Shown here in pieces: positions 17,207 through 25,472 of a stretch of DNA of 64,000 nucleotides (its first letter is position 1; every line of letters starts with the position of its first letter). This DNA comes from UMGS1590 sp963558655 (GTDB lineage Bacteria; Bacillota; Peptococcia; Peptococcales; Peptococcaceae): NCBI GenBank assembly GCA_963558655.1, contig CAUWHJ010000006.1:51119-115118 (forward strand), written 5' to 3'. The position numbers and the translations under genes were made by a program. The notes beneath the pieces were generated by a model. The model was not told where the DNA came from, searched no databases, and worked only from the letters and a program-made list of their open reading frames with translations.

Positions 17207-18205
17207 ATGAAAAGCAAGAAAGCATTAGCGACCCTTACCTGTGCAGCCCTGTTGGCGATGCCAGCAGGCGCCTTTGCAGCAGAAAGCACGGATGTATCCC
17301 TCATGGTTGGCCATGCCTATATTGGCGGCTCGCCGGAAACAGGCGATGTTTACATTAACGACAGCGGCCGTGCTATGGTGCCGCTGCGGCTTGTGAGTGA
17401 AGCCATGGACTATGACACCGTTTGGCAGCCGGACGGCTCGGTGCGTATCACCAGTGCCGACGGCACTGTGGACGTGAGCCTGACCATCGGCAGCACTGCC
17501 TACACCGCCAACGGCACAGCTGGCACCTTTGAGACAGCGCCAACCCTCAAAAACGACCGCACTTATCTGCCGGTGCGTGATTTCTCCGAACTGTACGGCA
17601 ACGTCTATTGGGACAACGACAGCCGCACCGTGTGGGTCACCCAAGGGGATAGCACCGAGTATGCAATGTTTGGCGCCAACCTTCTCCGCTCAGATGCCAG
17701 CGGCGTTCAACAACTCGCTTTGCCTGAGGGCGTGGAAGAAATAATTGAATCCGGACCAGACCTCGACCATACAAGCGGTCGCATCACAAATATCAAGACC
17801 ATCGACGGCATCACCTATCTCGCTGTGAACGTGTACGGCAGCTTCGACGCTAATGATGGCGTATGGCTTTTCCGTGACGATGGCACAGAAGCTACGTTTC
17901 TGACCAATGTGTACGGCGGCGGTCAATTTACTGTGAACGGCAGCAACGTTTACTACACCGAAGCCCTCGGTGCCGGCGCTTGGCAGCCTGCACAACATCC
18001 AAACCGCCTGTATTGGACGGATTTAGATGGCAATGATACAGCAAGCCAAGTGTATTACACCACTGATCTTGACTTCGACATCTCCAAATGCGGCGACATC
18101 TCTGTGACAAATGGCGTCCTCATCGCTACCGACATGGACGGCACCACCCACACCGTCAACCTCGACAACTGCGACTGGACAGAGAATGGTGTCTCGCAAG
18201 GCTAA
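17207..18205 (+). CDS. Secreted CuAO N-terminal-domain protein with C-terminal repeat domain
   Basis: A 332-residue exported protein. The signal peptide ends AGAFAAES. Residues about 27-145 are the CuAO N-terminal-like domain, with MVPLRLVSEAMDYDTVW and TYLPVRDFSELYGNVYWD motifs. The remaining half (about 150-332) is acidic, Asp/Gly/Asn-rich and strand-forming with YxxxxD repeats, resembling a small beta-propeller such as DUF5050-type modules. It probably sits on the cell wall. Start ATG 17207 behind AAGGAAAC; GTG 17198 is an alternative but too close to the ribosome site. Its terminator is the left copy of the 56-bp repeat. Confidence 0.8.
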   Translation: MKSKKALATLTCAALLAMPAGAFAAESTDVSLMVGHAYIGGSPETGDVYINDSGRAMVPLRLVSEAMDYDTVWQPDGSVRITSADGTVDVSLTIGSTAYTANGTAGTFETAPTLKNDRTYLPVRDFSELYGNVYWDNDSRTVWVTQGDSTEYAMFGANLLRSDASGVQQLALPEGVEEIIESGPDLDHTSGRITNIKTIDGITYLAVNVYGSFDANDGVWLFRDDGTEATFLTNVYGGGQFTVNGSNVYYTEALGAGAWQPAQHPNRLYWTDLDGNDTASQVYYTTDLDFDISKCGDISVTNGVLIATDMDGTTHTVNLDNCDWTENGVSQG

Positions 18206-18213
18206 AACCGAAC

Positions 18214-18269
18214 AACAAAGCGCCCGACCGTGCATGGTCGGGCGCTTTTTAGTGTGCGTCGAGGTGGAG
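18214..18269. repeat. 56-bp direct repeat, left copy (flanks island B)
   Basis: Perfectly identical to 23080-23135. It contains the bidirectional terminator (GCGCCCGACC, loop GTGCAT, GGTCGGGCGC, T run) and then, on the minus strand, the stop codon and last six codons (LHLDAH) of the nikE-like gene whose intact copy ends at 23115. After one mismatch four more bases also match. Confidence 0.97.
18218..18250 (+). terminator. Terminator of the secreted CuAO-domain gene
   Basis: Stem GCGCCCGACC/GGTCGGGCGC followed by TTTTT; part of the duplicated repeat. Confidence 0.85.
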
Positions 18270-18369
18270 AGTGCACAATTTATATGAAAAAGAAATTTAC
18301 GGTGCGCCATATAGTCATTTTTGCTATACTTGAGTTAACGTATCATTTATTTTGAAAGGATGGGAATTC

Positions 18370-19287
18370 GTGCGGCTGAATCAATTTGAAATGATTGTTG
18401 CTCTTGAGCATTGCAGTAGCTTGTCAGAGGCTGCAGAAAAACTGTATATGACCCAGCCATCAATCAGTAAAGCCATTCGTGAGATGGAAGAAGAGGTAGG
18501 GTATGAAATTCTCAAACGAAAAAAAGATGGTGTCGCTTTCACTGAAAATGGCAGGGAGGTGTTACGTCTTTCTAAAGAAATTTTGTTAGATATAGAGAAG
18601 ATTCGCCAACTTCGGGAAGTGGTTGATGAAAGCGTGGTTGGAAAGATTTCGCTGGGAGGGTCTGGTTATTATGGTAACAAGGTATTTTCACTTTTGGTGA
18701 TTCCGCTTAAACAAAAATATCCAAACTTATCTATTCAGATTCAGGAAGCTTTTAGTATAGACATTATCAATAAGGTTGCGGAGGGTACGCTGGATTTTGG
18801 CATTATTATGATGTATTGTAACGATCAGCCACCTATGATGACCCGTATCCATCAGTATGGATTAGCTTATGAGAATTGTTTTTCTGATTATGTGGGTCTC
18901 TACGCACGGTGCGGTCATCCTTTGCATCAACAGGAACAAGTGACGATGCGAGATGTATTGCGTTATCCTTATGTGACCGGCGGGAGTCGCAACAGTGTCA
19001 ATCATGTTTATCAACTTCTTCAAGAGTATGGCTATGATCATGAGGTGGAGATTATCAGTAATCCGCAGCATCGTTTACTTTATCTGGTAAGTCATGATGC
19101 GGTTACGACTATGCCCGAAGAAGCATATACGAGTAGTGGAGAATGGCAAAAACAGCTCAAACCTTTACACGTGCGTGATTTTGACTGGTGGTGTGAAGTT
19201 GGGATGGTTTATAAGCCTGAAATCATGTCACCGCTTAAGCAGAGCTTGCTTGAGGAAATGCTTGAAAAATTGCGTATGGCGCCGTAA
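18370..19287 (+). CDS. LysR-family regulator of island B
   Basis: A 305-residue LysR-type regulator. The N-terminal helix-turn-helix (SLSEAAEKLYMTQPSISKAIREMEE, about 16-40, described here in part) is canonical and the C-terminal two-lobed effector domain is complete. The start is GTG 18370, 9 bp after AAAGGA; the TTG at 18352 overlaps the ribosome site. An extended -10 (TTGCTATACT, 18321-18330) lies 40 bp upstream. It is co-directional with the ferredoxin-flavoprotein-permease genes and separated from them by a terminator, so it is probably their activator. Confidence 0.85.
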   Translation: MRLNQFEMIVALEHCSSLSEAAEKLYMTQPSISKAIREMEEEVGYEILKRKKDGVAFTENGREVLRLSKEILLDIEKIRQLREVVDESVVGKISLGGSGYYGNKVFSLLVIPLKQKYPNLSIQIQEAFSIDIINKVAEGTLDFGIIMMYCNDQPPMMTRIHQYGLAYENCFSDYVGLYARCGHPLHQQEQVTMRDVLRYPYVTGGSRNSVNHVYQLLQEYGYDHEVEIISNPQHRLLYLVSHDAVTTMPEEAYTSSGEWQKQLKPLHVRDFDWWCEVGMVYKPEIMSPLKQSLLEEMLEKLRMAP

Positions 19288-19363
19288 TTGGTCGATGTTT
19301 TTAATGTACTTTATCATTGCTTGAAGATGGATGTGCCAGCTTTTGATAGATATCATACGTTCA

Positions 19364-19392
19364 GTCAAGGCAAAATGCCTTGGCTTTTTTAT
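19364..19392 (+). terminator. Terminator of the island B LysR gene
   Basis: GTCAAGGCA (19364-19372), loop AAA, TGCCTTGGC (19376-19384), then TTTTTT. Confidence 0.75.
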
Positions 19393-19568
19393 TTTGCCCA
19401 AAGCTAACTCAGAGGGTGCTATTGCGATGGTTTTAGGATTATGCGCATTGGGAATGGGTGGCATGACGAGCAGGAAGTTAACAAATAAAATATGTTGTTA
19501 TAAACTATAAATGAAATAAGAAATAGCTAATGATATATATAAACAGCTGAAAGAGGAGAGTGTTGATT

Positions 19569-19817
19569 ATGCCACCGGTAATTGATCGAAATCTTTGTAT
19601 CAAATGTGGAACCTGTGCTCAAATCTGCCCATTGGATGTTATCCATGTGAAGGTAGATGAAAACAATGAGAAGCAAATTGTTGTTCAGTATCCAGAAGAG
19701 TGTTGGCATTGCCGTGCTTGTGCCATTGATTGTCCAAAACAGGCCATCAAGCTCAGATATCCGTTGTCTCATATGATGTTGCATATTGAAGTCAACCCAG
19801 ATGAAAGGAGTGTTTGA
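19569..19817 (+). CDS. Ferredoxin-type protein with two [4Fe-4S] clusters (AprB-like)
   Basis: An 82-residue electron carrier. Cysteines at 10, 13, 16, 20 and at 45, 48, 51, 55 form two perfect CxxCxxCxxxCP cluster motifs (CIKCGTCAQICP and CWHCRACAIDCP). The layout matches the cluster domain of AprB, the beta subunit of adenylylsulfate reductase, but it lacks AprB's longer C-terminal tail. Start ATG 19569 follows GAGGAGAG. Its stop overlaps the flavoprotein start by one base, so they are translationally coupled and presumably form a complex in which the clusters feed electrons to the flavin. Confidence 0.9.
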   Translation: MPPVIDRNLCIKCGTCAQICPLDVIHVKVDENNEKQIVVQYPEECWHCRACAIDCPKQAIKLRYPLSHMMLHIEVNPDERSV

Positions 19818-21505
19818 TGATGGAAATCAAAGTGAGACAGGATGTCGTTAAAACAGATGTATTAGTGGTTGGTGGTGGTGTTGCTGGTATGCAGGCAGCC
19901 ATTGCTGCAGCGGAAACTGGCGTAGATGTTATCGTTGCTGAAAAGGCAGATACCAGACGTTCTGGTTGCGGTGCAACGGGTAACGACCATTTCATTTGCT
20001 ATATTCCAGAATATCATGGCGATGATTTTGATGAAATCTGCCGTGAAGTGACCGATAGTCTCATCGGACCACAACAGGACTTTAATCTTCTGAAGCTGAT
20101 GATGAGCCGTTCTTTTGAACTTGTCCAAAAATGGGAATCTTATGGAATTAATATGCGTCCAACAGGTGAATATGTTTTCCGTGGTCATGCGATGCCAGGG
20201 CGTAGACGTTATCATTTGAAATATGATGGCAAGGATCAGAAACCTTTGCTGACGAAGAAAGCAAAAGAAGTTGGCGCAAAGATTATGAACAAGACGGTGA
20301 TGCACCAACTTTTGACAAATAAAGAAGGCAGAGTTATTGGTGCCATTGGTATCAATGTTGCTCAGAAAGTGCCAGAATTGGTCATTTTCCAGACAAAGGC
20401 TGTTATTATTACAACTGGTAATGCATTGCGCCTTTATCCGGGTGTAAATCCTGCTTATCCGTTTAACGTTGCCAACTGCCCTGCAGATACCGGCGGCGGT
20501 CAGGCCATGGCATTGCGTGCTGGTGCAAAGCTGGTCAATTTGGATTTGCCATATGTGCATTCTGGCCCTAAATATTTTGCTCGTGCCGGAAAAGCGACAT
20601 GGATTGGTGTGCTTACTGATTTCAATGGGAAACCGGTTGGTCCATTTGTTACAAAACCGGATAAAGAGCTCGGCGATGTCACAGCTGATATTTGGCAAAA
20701 TGTTTTTGAAGAAAAGATGGAAGATGGCTCTGGCCCTGTCTATATGAATTGCAGTGAAACAGCTCCTGATGATATGCAGTATATGATGGATGCTTTTCTT
20801 TCCGAAGGGGATTCGTCACTTGTCGATTATATGGAGCAATATGATATTGACCTACGCAAAGAAATGGTCGAATTTGGTACTTTTGAATACAACTTCACAG
20901 CGCGTGGTCTTGATATTGGTATTGATGGCAGCGCTTCTATTCCTGGCCTTTATGCAGCTGGTAATGCAACCGGTAATGTACGCGGCGATATTACCAGTGC
21001 AGCCGTTTTCGGACAAATTTGTGGTGAAAGTGCTGGCGCATACGCAAAGACCATTGAAAGTGAAGATGTAACCGGTAATCCAGGCATTGAGGAAGAGATT
21101 GCCCTTTGCAATAATTTGCTTGGGCGTGAAGAAGGTGCTACTTGGAAAGAAGCCAATTCCATGTTGCAACGTATTATGAGTGAATATGTCGGCATGAAAG
21201 TGCGTTCTGAATCTATTATGAAGGCTGGTCTCAAATATATCCGCGATTTACGAAAGTACACCTTGGCGCAAATGAAGGTTGATAATGCGCATGAATTGCT
21301 GCGTGGTCTTGAAGTCCTTGATTTGATTGATGTGGGCGAAGCTATTGCTCTCATGAGTGAAAATCGCAAAGAATCTCGTGGTAGATGCCATCGTCGTACA
21401 GACTACACGTTCACCAATCCGTTGTTAGCGAATAAATTCCAAACAATTCATAAAGACAAGGATGGAAAGTTTGTGCTTGAATTCCGTGATAAGATTCGTA
21501 AATAA
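19817..21505 (+). CDS. FAD-dependent reductase, AprA/fumarate-reductase flavoprotein family
   Basis: A 562-residue cytoplasmic flavoprotein. The FAD-binding Rossmann motif VVGGGVAGMQAA is at about 17-28, followed by a strand ending in glutamate (VAEKADT), and GLYAAGNATGNVRGD is the second FAD segment. The helical C-terminal domain (about 440-562) is as in SdhA/AprA. There is no signal peptide, FMN-binding domain or heme site. Coupling to an AprB-like ferredoxin suggests an adenylylsulfate-reductase-like or other two-electron reductase. It is shorter than true AprA (about 620-660) and I cannot confirm the APS-binding residues. No sat or dsr genes are in the window. ATG 19820 is an equally good start. 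Confidence 0.8.
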   Translation: MMEIKVRQDVVKTDVLVVGGGVAGMQAAIAAAETGVDVIVAEKADTRRSGCGATGNDHFICYIPEYHGDDFDEICREVTDSLIGPQQDFNLLKLMMSRSFELVQKWESYGINMRPTGEYVFRGHAMPGRRRYHLKYDGKDQKPLLTKKAKEVGAKIMNKTVMHQLLTNKEGRVIGAIGINVAQKVPELVIFQTKAVIITTGNALRLYPGVNPAYPFNVANCPADTGGGQAMALRAGAKLVNLDLPYVHSGPKYFARAGKATWIGVLTDFNGKPVGPFVTKPDKELGDVTADIWQNVFEEKMEDGSGPVYMNCSETAPDDMQYMMDAFLSEGDSSLVDYMEQYDIDLRKEMVEFGTFEYNFTARGLDIGIDGSASIPGLYAAGNATGNVRGDITSAAVFGQICGESAGAYAKTIESEDVTGNPGIEEEIALCNNLLGREEGATWKEANSMLQRIMSEYVGMKVRSESIMKAGLKYIRDLRKYTLAQMKVDNAHELLRGLEVLDLIDVGEAIALMSENRKESRGRCHRRTDYTFTNPLLANKFQTIHKDKDGKFVLEFRDKIRK

Positions 21506-21523
21506 ATAATCAATGAAAAGGAT

Positions 21524-21572
21524 GGCGTTTCTCTCTTAGATCAACATCTATACTTAGAGAGAAGCGCCTATT
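21524..21572 (+). terminator. Intra-operon hairpin before permease 2
   Basis: GGCGTTTCTCTCT (21524-21536) pairs with AGAGAGAAGCGCC (21556-21568), followed by TATTTT. Probably an attenuating hairpin, at the same place as in islands A and C. Confidence 0.55.
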
Positions 21573-21593
21573 TTAATGAAGGGGGTTACCATT

Positions 21594-23054
21594 ATGTCTG
21601 CTGCGGCGCCATCAGTTCCAAAGAATACGTCGTATTATATTAAAGGACTTATTACTCTTGTTATCATGTTTGGTTTTGGGCGACTTCCGGCAATCGACCC
21701 AATTACACCTCTCGGTATGAACATTGTTGGTATTTTTCTTGGGCTTCTTTTTGGTTGGATGACCATTGGCCTTGTTTGGCCGAGTATTTTGGGGTGCATT
21801 GCGCTGGTCATGATCGGCGATATGAGTATTGCTGATGTGTTGGCTGGTGGTTGGGGTAGCACCACAAATATGCTCATTTTCTTTATGATTATGGTAGCTG
21901 CCATTGTTGAACAATCTGGTTGTAGCCGTTTTATTGCGATGTTTTTAATTACCCGAAAATGGGTGCTTGGACGACCATGGATTTTTACCTTTATGTTTCT
22001 TGGTGCAGCCTTTGTTTTAGCTGCGGTAACGAGTACGATTCCAACGATCATTGTTTGCTGGTCGATCTGGTACAGTATTTGTAAGCAAGTTGGCTATAAG
22101 CCTTATCAGCCATTTCCGTCCTTCATGGTTGTTGGTATCGTTATGGCAGCAACGTTTGGGTTATCTGTATTTCCGTTCAGACCGGTTGGTATTCTTGTCT
22201 TTGGGATTCTGAAAGATCTTGCTGGGCTTAGTGTTAACTATCTTACTTTTACCTTGTTTACATTGCCCTTGTGCTTAATCTGCATTCTCGTATTTACACT
22301 GCTTGGTAAGCTTGTGTTTCATATTGATGTATCACTATTGAAAAACCTTAACGAAGATTCTTTTAAGGATGTTGACCTGACGCTTAACAAACATCAAAAA
22401 GCTGTTCTTTTCTTTGTAGCATTGCTTATCTTGCTTTTGCTCATTCCTAGTGTGTTGCCAACATCTTTTTTCCTTGCAGCGCTTTTAAAGAAACTTGATG
22501 CTGTGGGCACGGCAATGATTATTGTTGTGTTGATGTGTGCGCTCAAGATTGATGGTAAACCAATCCTTAATTTTAAGGAAGTTGCCAGCAAAGGTATGCA
22601 ATGGGATGTTCTGATGCTGACCGCAGTTGTTATGCCGCTTTCCAGTGTGCTTTGCACCGATGGAACGGGGGTTACGGATTTCTTATTGAAAGTACTGAAT
22701 CCTCTCTTTGAAGGACGATCTGCATTTACATTCCTGATGATTGCTGTATTTTCAGCCGTTCTTATTACAAACTTTGCAGTCAATAATGTTGTTGGTGCCA
22801 TTCTTTTGCCGGTGTTTTATCCATTTGCCCTGCAACTTGGCATTGAACCGCTTGCTTTAACATCCCTCCTTGTTTGGAGTTGTCATTTTGCGCTGTTAAC
22901 GCCTGCTGCATCTCCAATGGCGGCACTCTTGCATGGGAATACCTCTTGGTGCAAAACAAAAGATATTTATAAGTATGGTTTCCTTATCGTTGTTTCATCA
23001 ACGGTGGTTGCCTGGTTTATCGGTATTCCATACGCTCAATTCATGTTTAGTTAA
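21594..23054 (+). CDS. SLC13 (DASS) family anion permease 2
   Basis: A 486-residue protein with about 12 membrane segments, homologous to the permeases of islands A and C (shared APxTPxGMxxxGIFLGLxxGW-type N terminus, KIDGKPxLxF loop, TNFAVNNVVGAILLP and LLTPAASPMAALLHGN). ATG 21594 follows AAGGGGG; the upstream ATG 21576 overlaps that site. It ends the ferredoxin-flavoprotein operon. Family substrates are sulfate and carboxylates, so uptake of the substrate of the flavoprotein is inferred. Confidence 0.85.
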   Translation: MSAAAPSVPKNTSYYIKGLITLVIMFGFGRLPAIDPITPLGMNIVGIFLGLLFGWMTIGLVWPSILGCIALVMIGDMSIADVLAGGWGSTTNMLIFFMIMVAAIVEQSGCSRFIAMFLITRKWVLGRPWIFTFMFLGAAFVLAAVTSTIPTIIVCWSIWYSICKQVGYKPYQPFPSFMVVGIVMAATFGLSVFPFRPVGILVFGILKDLAGLSVNYLTFTLFTLPLCLICILVFTLLGKLVFHIDVSLLKNLNEDSFKDVDLTLNKHQKAVLFFVALLILLLLIPSVLPTSFFLAALLKKLDAVGTAMIIVVLMCALKIDGKPILNFKEVASKGMQWDVLMLTAVVMPLSSVLCTDGTGVTDFLLKVLNPLFEGRSAFTFLMIAVFSAVLITNFAVNNVVGAILLPVFYPFALQLGIEPLALTSLLVWSCHFALLTPAASPMAALLHGNTSWCKTKDIYKYGFLIVVSSTVVAWFIGIPYAQFMFS

Positions 23055-23079
23055 TGGTGTTTTATGATTTGGCTTAAAT

Positions 23080-23135
23080 AACAAAGCGCCCGACCGTGCA
23101 TGGTCGGGCGCTTTTTAGTGTGCGTCGAGGTGGAG
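23080..23135. repeat. 56-bp direct repeat, right copy (flanks island B)
   Basis: Perfect copy of 18214-18269. Here it is the native 3' end of the nikE-like gene plus its terminator. The two copies are 4866 bp apart and delimit island B exactly. Confidence 0.97.
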
Positions 23136-23720
23136 GGTGCGGGTGGCGATGCGTTTGGCGAGGTGGGGGTTATGGGTGATGGCGAGGAGGCCAAGGTTTT
23201 TTTGTTCGCTTTCTTGGATGAGGAGGTGCCAGAGTTGGGCTTGGGTGATGACGTCGAGCATGGTGCTGATTTCGTCACAGATGAGGTAGGGGGCATTGGT
23301 GGCGAGGGCGCGGGCAACGCAGAAGCGTTGCAGTTCGCCGCCGGAGAGTTCGCGCGGGTAGCGGTCGAGCCAGGAGGGGGCGATGCCTAAGGCGTCGAGC
23401 AGGGCGGGGGAGATGTTGCCGCTTTCGGCGAGCACACGGCGCAGTTTCCAGCGTGGGTTGATGGCTTTTTCGGGATGCTGGAAGATAAGCTGCACCGGCG
23501 ATACGCCGCGTTTTGGCAAGGGTGCGCCATCGCAGAGAACTTCGCCGCGCTGCGGGGTGAGGTAGCCTGCAAGCAGCAATGCCAGGGTGGTTTTTCCGTA
23601 GCCGCTTGGTGCGAGTAGCGCCAGCCGCTCGCCGCGGGCAAGGCTGAGGGTGACATCGTCTAAAAGCCAGGGTGCGTGGCGGTCGTAGCGAAAGGAGAGT
23701 TGACGGGCTTCAAGAGGCAT
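23115..23720 (-). CDS. ABC transporter ATP-binding protein, NikE-like
   Basis: A 201-residue ATPase of the oligopeptide/nickel importer family. Walker A APSGYGKT lies at about 38-45, the signature ELSGGELQR at about 122-130, Walker B LICDE next, and the switch histidine in AITHN. It is shorter than typical NikE (about 260) because the C-terminal oligopeptide-binding extension is missing. It overlaps the nikD-like gene by 11 bp. Its last six codons and stop recur 4.9 kb away in the left copy of the 56-bp repeat. Role: energising nickel uptake. Confidence 0.85.
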   Translation of the reverse strand: MPLEARQLSFRYDRHAPWLLDDVTLSLARGERLALLAPSGYGKTTLALLLAGYLTPQRGEVLCDGAPLPKRGVSPVQLIFQHPEKAINPRWKLRRVLAESGNISPALLDALGIAPSWLDRYPRELSGGELQRFCVARALATNAPYLICDEISTMLDVITQAQLWHLLIQESEQKNLGLLAITHNPHLAKRIATRTLHLDAH

Positions 23721-24645
23721 GGTAACACCTCACTTCTCCGCCACGCAGCGGCGTGAAGGGCGGCAGGTTGGTGCGGCAATTTTCGTTGGCGAGGGCGCAG
23801 CGTGGCGCAAAGGGGCAGCCGGAAAAGGCGGTGTCTGGCGCAGGCTGGCTGCCGGCGATGGGGATAAAGTCGTTCTGCGGCAAGGCGTGCCAGAGCGCTT
23901 TTGTGTAGGGGTGGCGCAGGGCTGCGGGGCCGCTTTGGAAGTCTGAGGCGGCGCAGAGTTCCACGGTGGTGCCGGCGTAGAAGATGGCGAGGCGGTCGGC
24001 AAAGGCAGCGGCCAAGTCGATATCGTGGGTGATGAGGACAACGCCACGGCCTTCGTCGGCCAAATCACGGAAGAGGCGTAGTGCTTCCAGCGCTTGCGGC
24101 AGGCTCATACCGGGGGTGGGTTCGTCGGCGATGATGAGGGCGGCATCGGTTAAGAGGGCGGTGGCAACAAGCACACGTCGGGCCATGCCGCCGGAGAGTT
24201 GGAAGGGATAGAGGTGTTCGGTGTTGTCGGGCAGGCCGAGGCGCCGAAAGAGGGCACGGCGTTTGGCTGTGGGGCGTGGGCGCAGATGGCCGTCTGCCTG
24301 TGCGCCTGTTCGCATGAGCGGGTCGAGATAGGCCACCGATTGCGGCACCAAAGCGATGGCGCTGCCACGCAGCTCGGCCTGGCGTTGCGGCGTGAGGGTT
24401 TCGCCACGAAAGCGCAGGGTGCCGCTTGTGTGGGCGTTGTCTGGAAGTAAGCCCAAGATGGCGGAGGCGAGCAGGCTTTTGCCGCTGCCCGAAGCGCCGC
24501 AGACAGCAACAATCTCGCCGGCGTGCACGCTCAGCGAAAGCGCATGAATAACGTGCAGGTCGCGCTGCTGCAAGCCGCTCTCATAGCGGCGAAAAGCCAC
24601 GGAAAGCTCTTGCACGTCAAGCAAGGGAACAGACGATGGTTGCAT
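23710..24645 (-). CDS. ABC transporter ATP-binding protein, NikD-like
   Basis: A 311-residue ATPase with Walker A GASGSGKS, signature QLSGGMARR, Walker B ALIIADEP and LITHD. A C-terminal oligopeptide-transporter extension contains the cysteine cluster CPFAPRCALANENC. ATG 24645 follows AAGGAGG at a 6-bp distance; a longer in-frame reading to 25050 would lie inside the permease gene and is rejected. With the NikE-like protein it forms the heterodimeric ATPase of the importer. Confidence 0.88.
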   Translation of the reverse strand: MQPSSVPLLDVQELSVAFRRYESGLQQRDLHVIHALSLSVHAGEIVAVCGASGSGKSLLASAILGLLPDNAHTSGTLRFRGETLTPQRQAELRGSAIALVPQSVAYLDPLMRTGAQADGHLRPRPTAKRRALFRRLGLPDNTEHLYPFQLSGGMARRVLVATALLTDAALIIADEPTPGMSLPQALEALRLFRDLADEGRGVVLITHDIDLAAAFADRLAIFYAGTTVELCAASDFQSGPAALRHPYTKALWHALPQNDFIPIAGSQPAPDTAFSGCPFAPRCALANENCRTNLPPFTPLRGGEVRCYHAS

Positions 24646-24656
24646 GAAAAACCTCC

Positions 24657-25472
24657 TTACTCCTGCGCGCTGGCAGGGTCGAGCACACGGTTGAGCGCTT
24701 CGCCGAGACGGTCGATGGCGAGCACCAAGAGCACCAGCATGGCGCCGGGCAGTACTGCTGGCCACCACATACCGGCGGAGAGGGAGCGCATGCTTTCTGA
24801 GAGAATAATGCCGATGGCGGGTTCTTCCGGCGGCAAGCCGAAACCCAGAAAGGACACCGAAGCTTCGTGCAAGATGGCGTGCGGAAAGAGCAGCACCAAG
24901 CCAACGATGAACTGCGGCACGAGATGGGGCAGCAGGTGGTGGCGTAAAATCCACCAGCTGCTGTGTCCCATTTGGCGTGAGAGCAGCACATAGGGCTGTG
25001 CTTTCAGTTGCAGCACTTCGCCGCGGATGAGACGCGCCAGGCTGCACCAATGGGTGGCGGCGATGCCCACCAACAGCCCGGTCATGCCGCGGCCGAGGGC
25101 GAAGGAAATGAGGATAATGAGAATCATGTGGGGCACGCTCATGACTAAATCAATGCACCAGTTCACAGCGGTGTCCAGCCGTTTCGAGCCGCTGGCAGCA
25201 CAGGCACCAACGATGATAGCAATCACGGCGCTGGCTAAAGACGCACAGATGCCTACTGTCATGCTCACAGAAAGGCCTTTGAGGGTGCGAAAGAAAAGGT
25301 CGCGGCCAAGGGTGTCGGTGCCGAAAAGATGCGCCAGGGAAGGCGCCTGCCGTGCTTCGAGATAGTTGGCAGCGAGAACGTCCTCCGGCAGAAGCAGCCC
25401 AATGGCGTAAAGTGCGAGGATCACGCCGCCCACCGATGCAGCCAGAAAGAGGGTGCGTGTGCGTTGGTTCAT
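24657..25472 (-). CDS. ABC transporter permease, NikC-like
   Basis: A 271-residue inner-membrane permease of the DppC/NikC type with about six membrane segments. The cytoplasmic coupling motif appears as ATHWCSLARLIRGEVL. GTDTLGRDLFFRTL near residue 55 is the conserved entry motif of the family. ATG 25472 follows GAGGAGG and overlaps the nikB-like stop by 4 bp. Expected partner of the NikB-like permease. Confidence 0.9.
   Translation of the reverse strand: MNQRTRTLFLAASVGGVILALYAIGLLLPEDVLAANYLEARQAPSLAHLFGTDTLGRDLFFRTLKGLSVSMTVGICASLASAVIAIIVGACAASGSKRLDTAVNWCIDLVMSVPHMILIILISFALGRGMTGLLVGIAATHWCSLARLIRGEVLQLKAQPYVLLSRQMGHSSWWILRHHLLPHLVPQFIVGLVLLFPHAILHEASVSFLGFGLPPEEPAIGIILSESMRSLSAGMWWPAVLPGAMLVLLVLAIDRLGEALNRVLDPASAQE

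Noticed and set aside
19441..19511. LysR operator for island B (ATGCGCAT at 19441-19448 or TAACAA-N10-TTGTTA at 19479-19500)
   Set aside because: Both are short or imperfect and no single convincing promoter fixes the spacing, so I do not list either as a feature.
23710..25050. A 446-codon reading of the nikD-like gene
   Set aside because: The first 135 codons lie inside the permease gene in another frame; ATG 24645 has a strong ribosome site and the proper N terminus.
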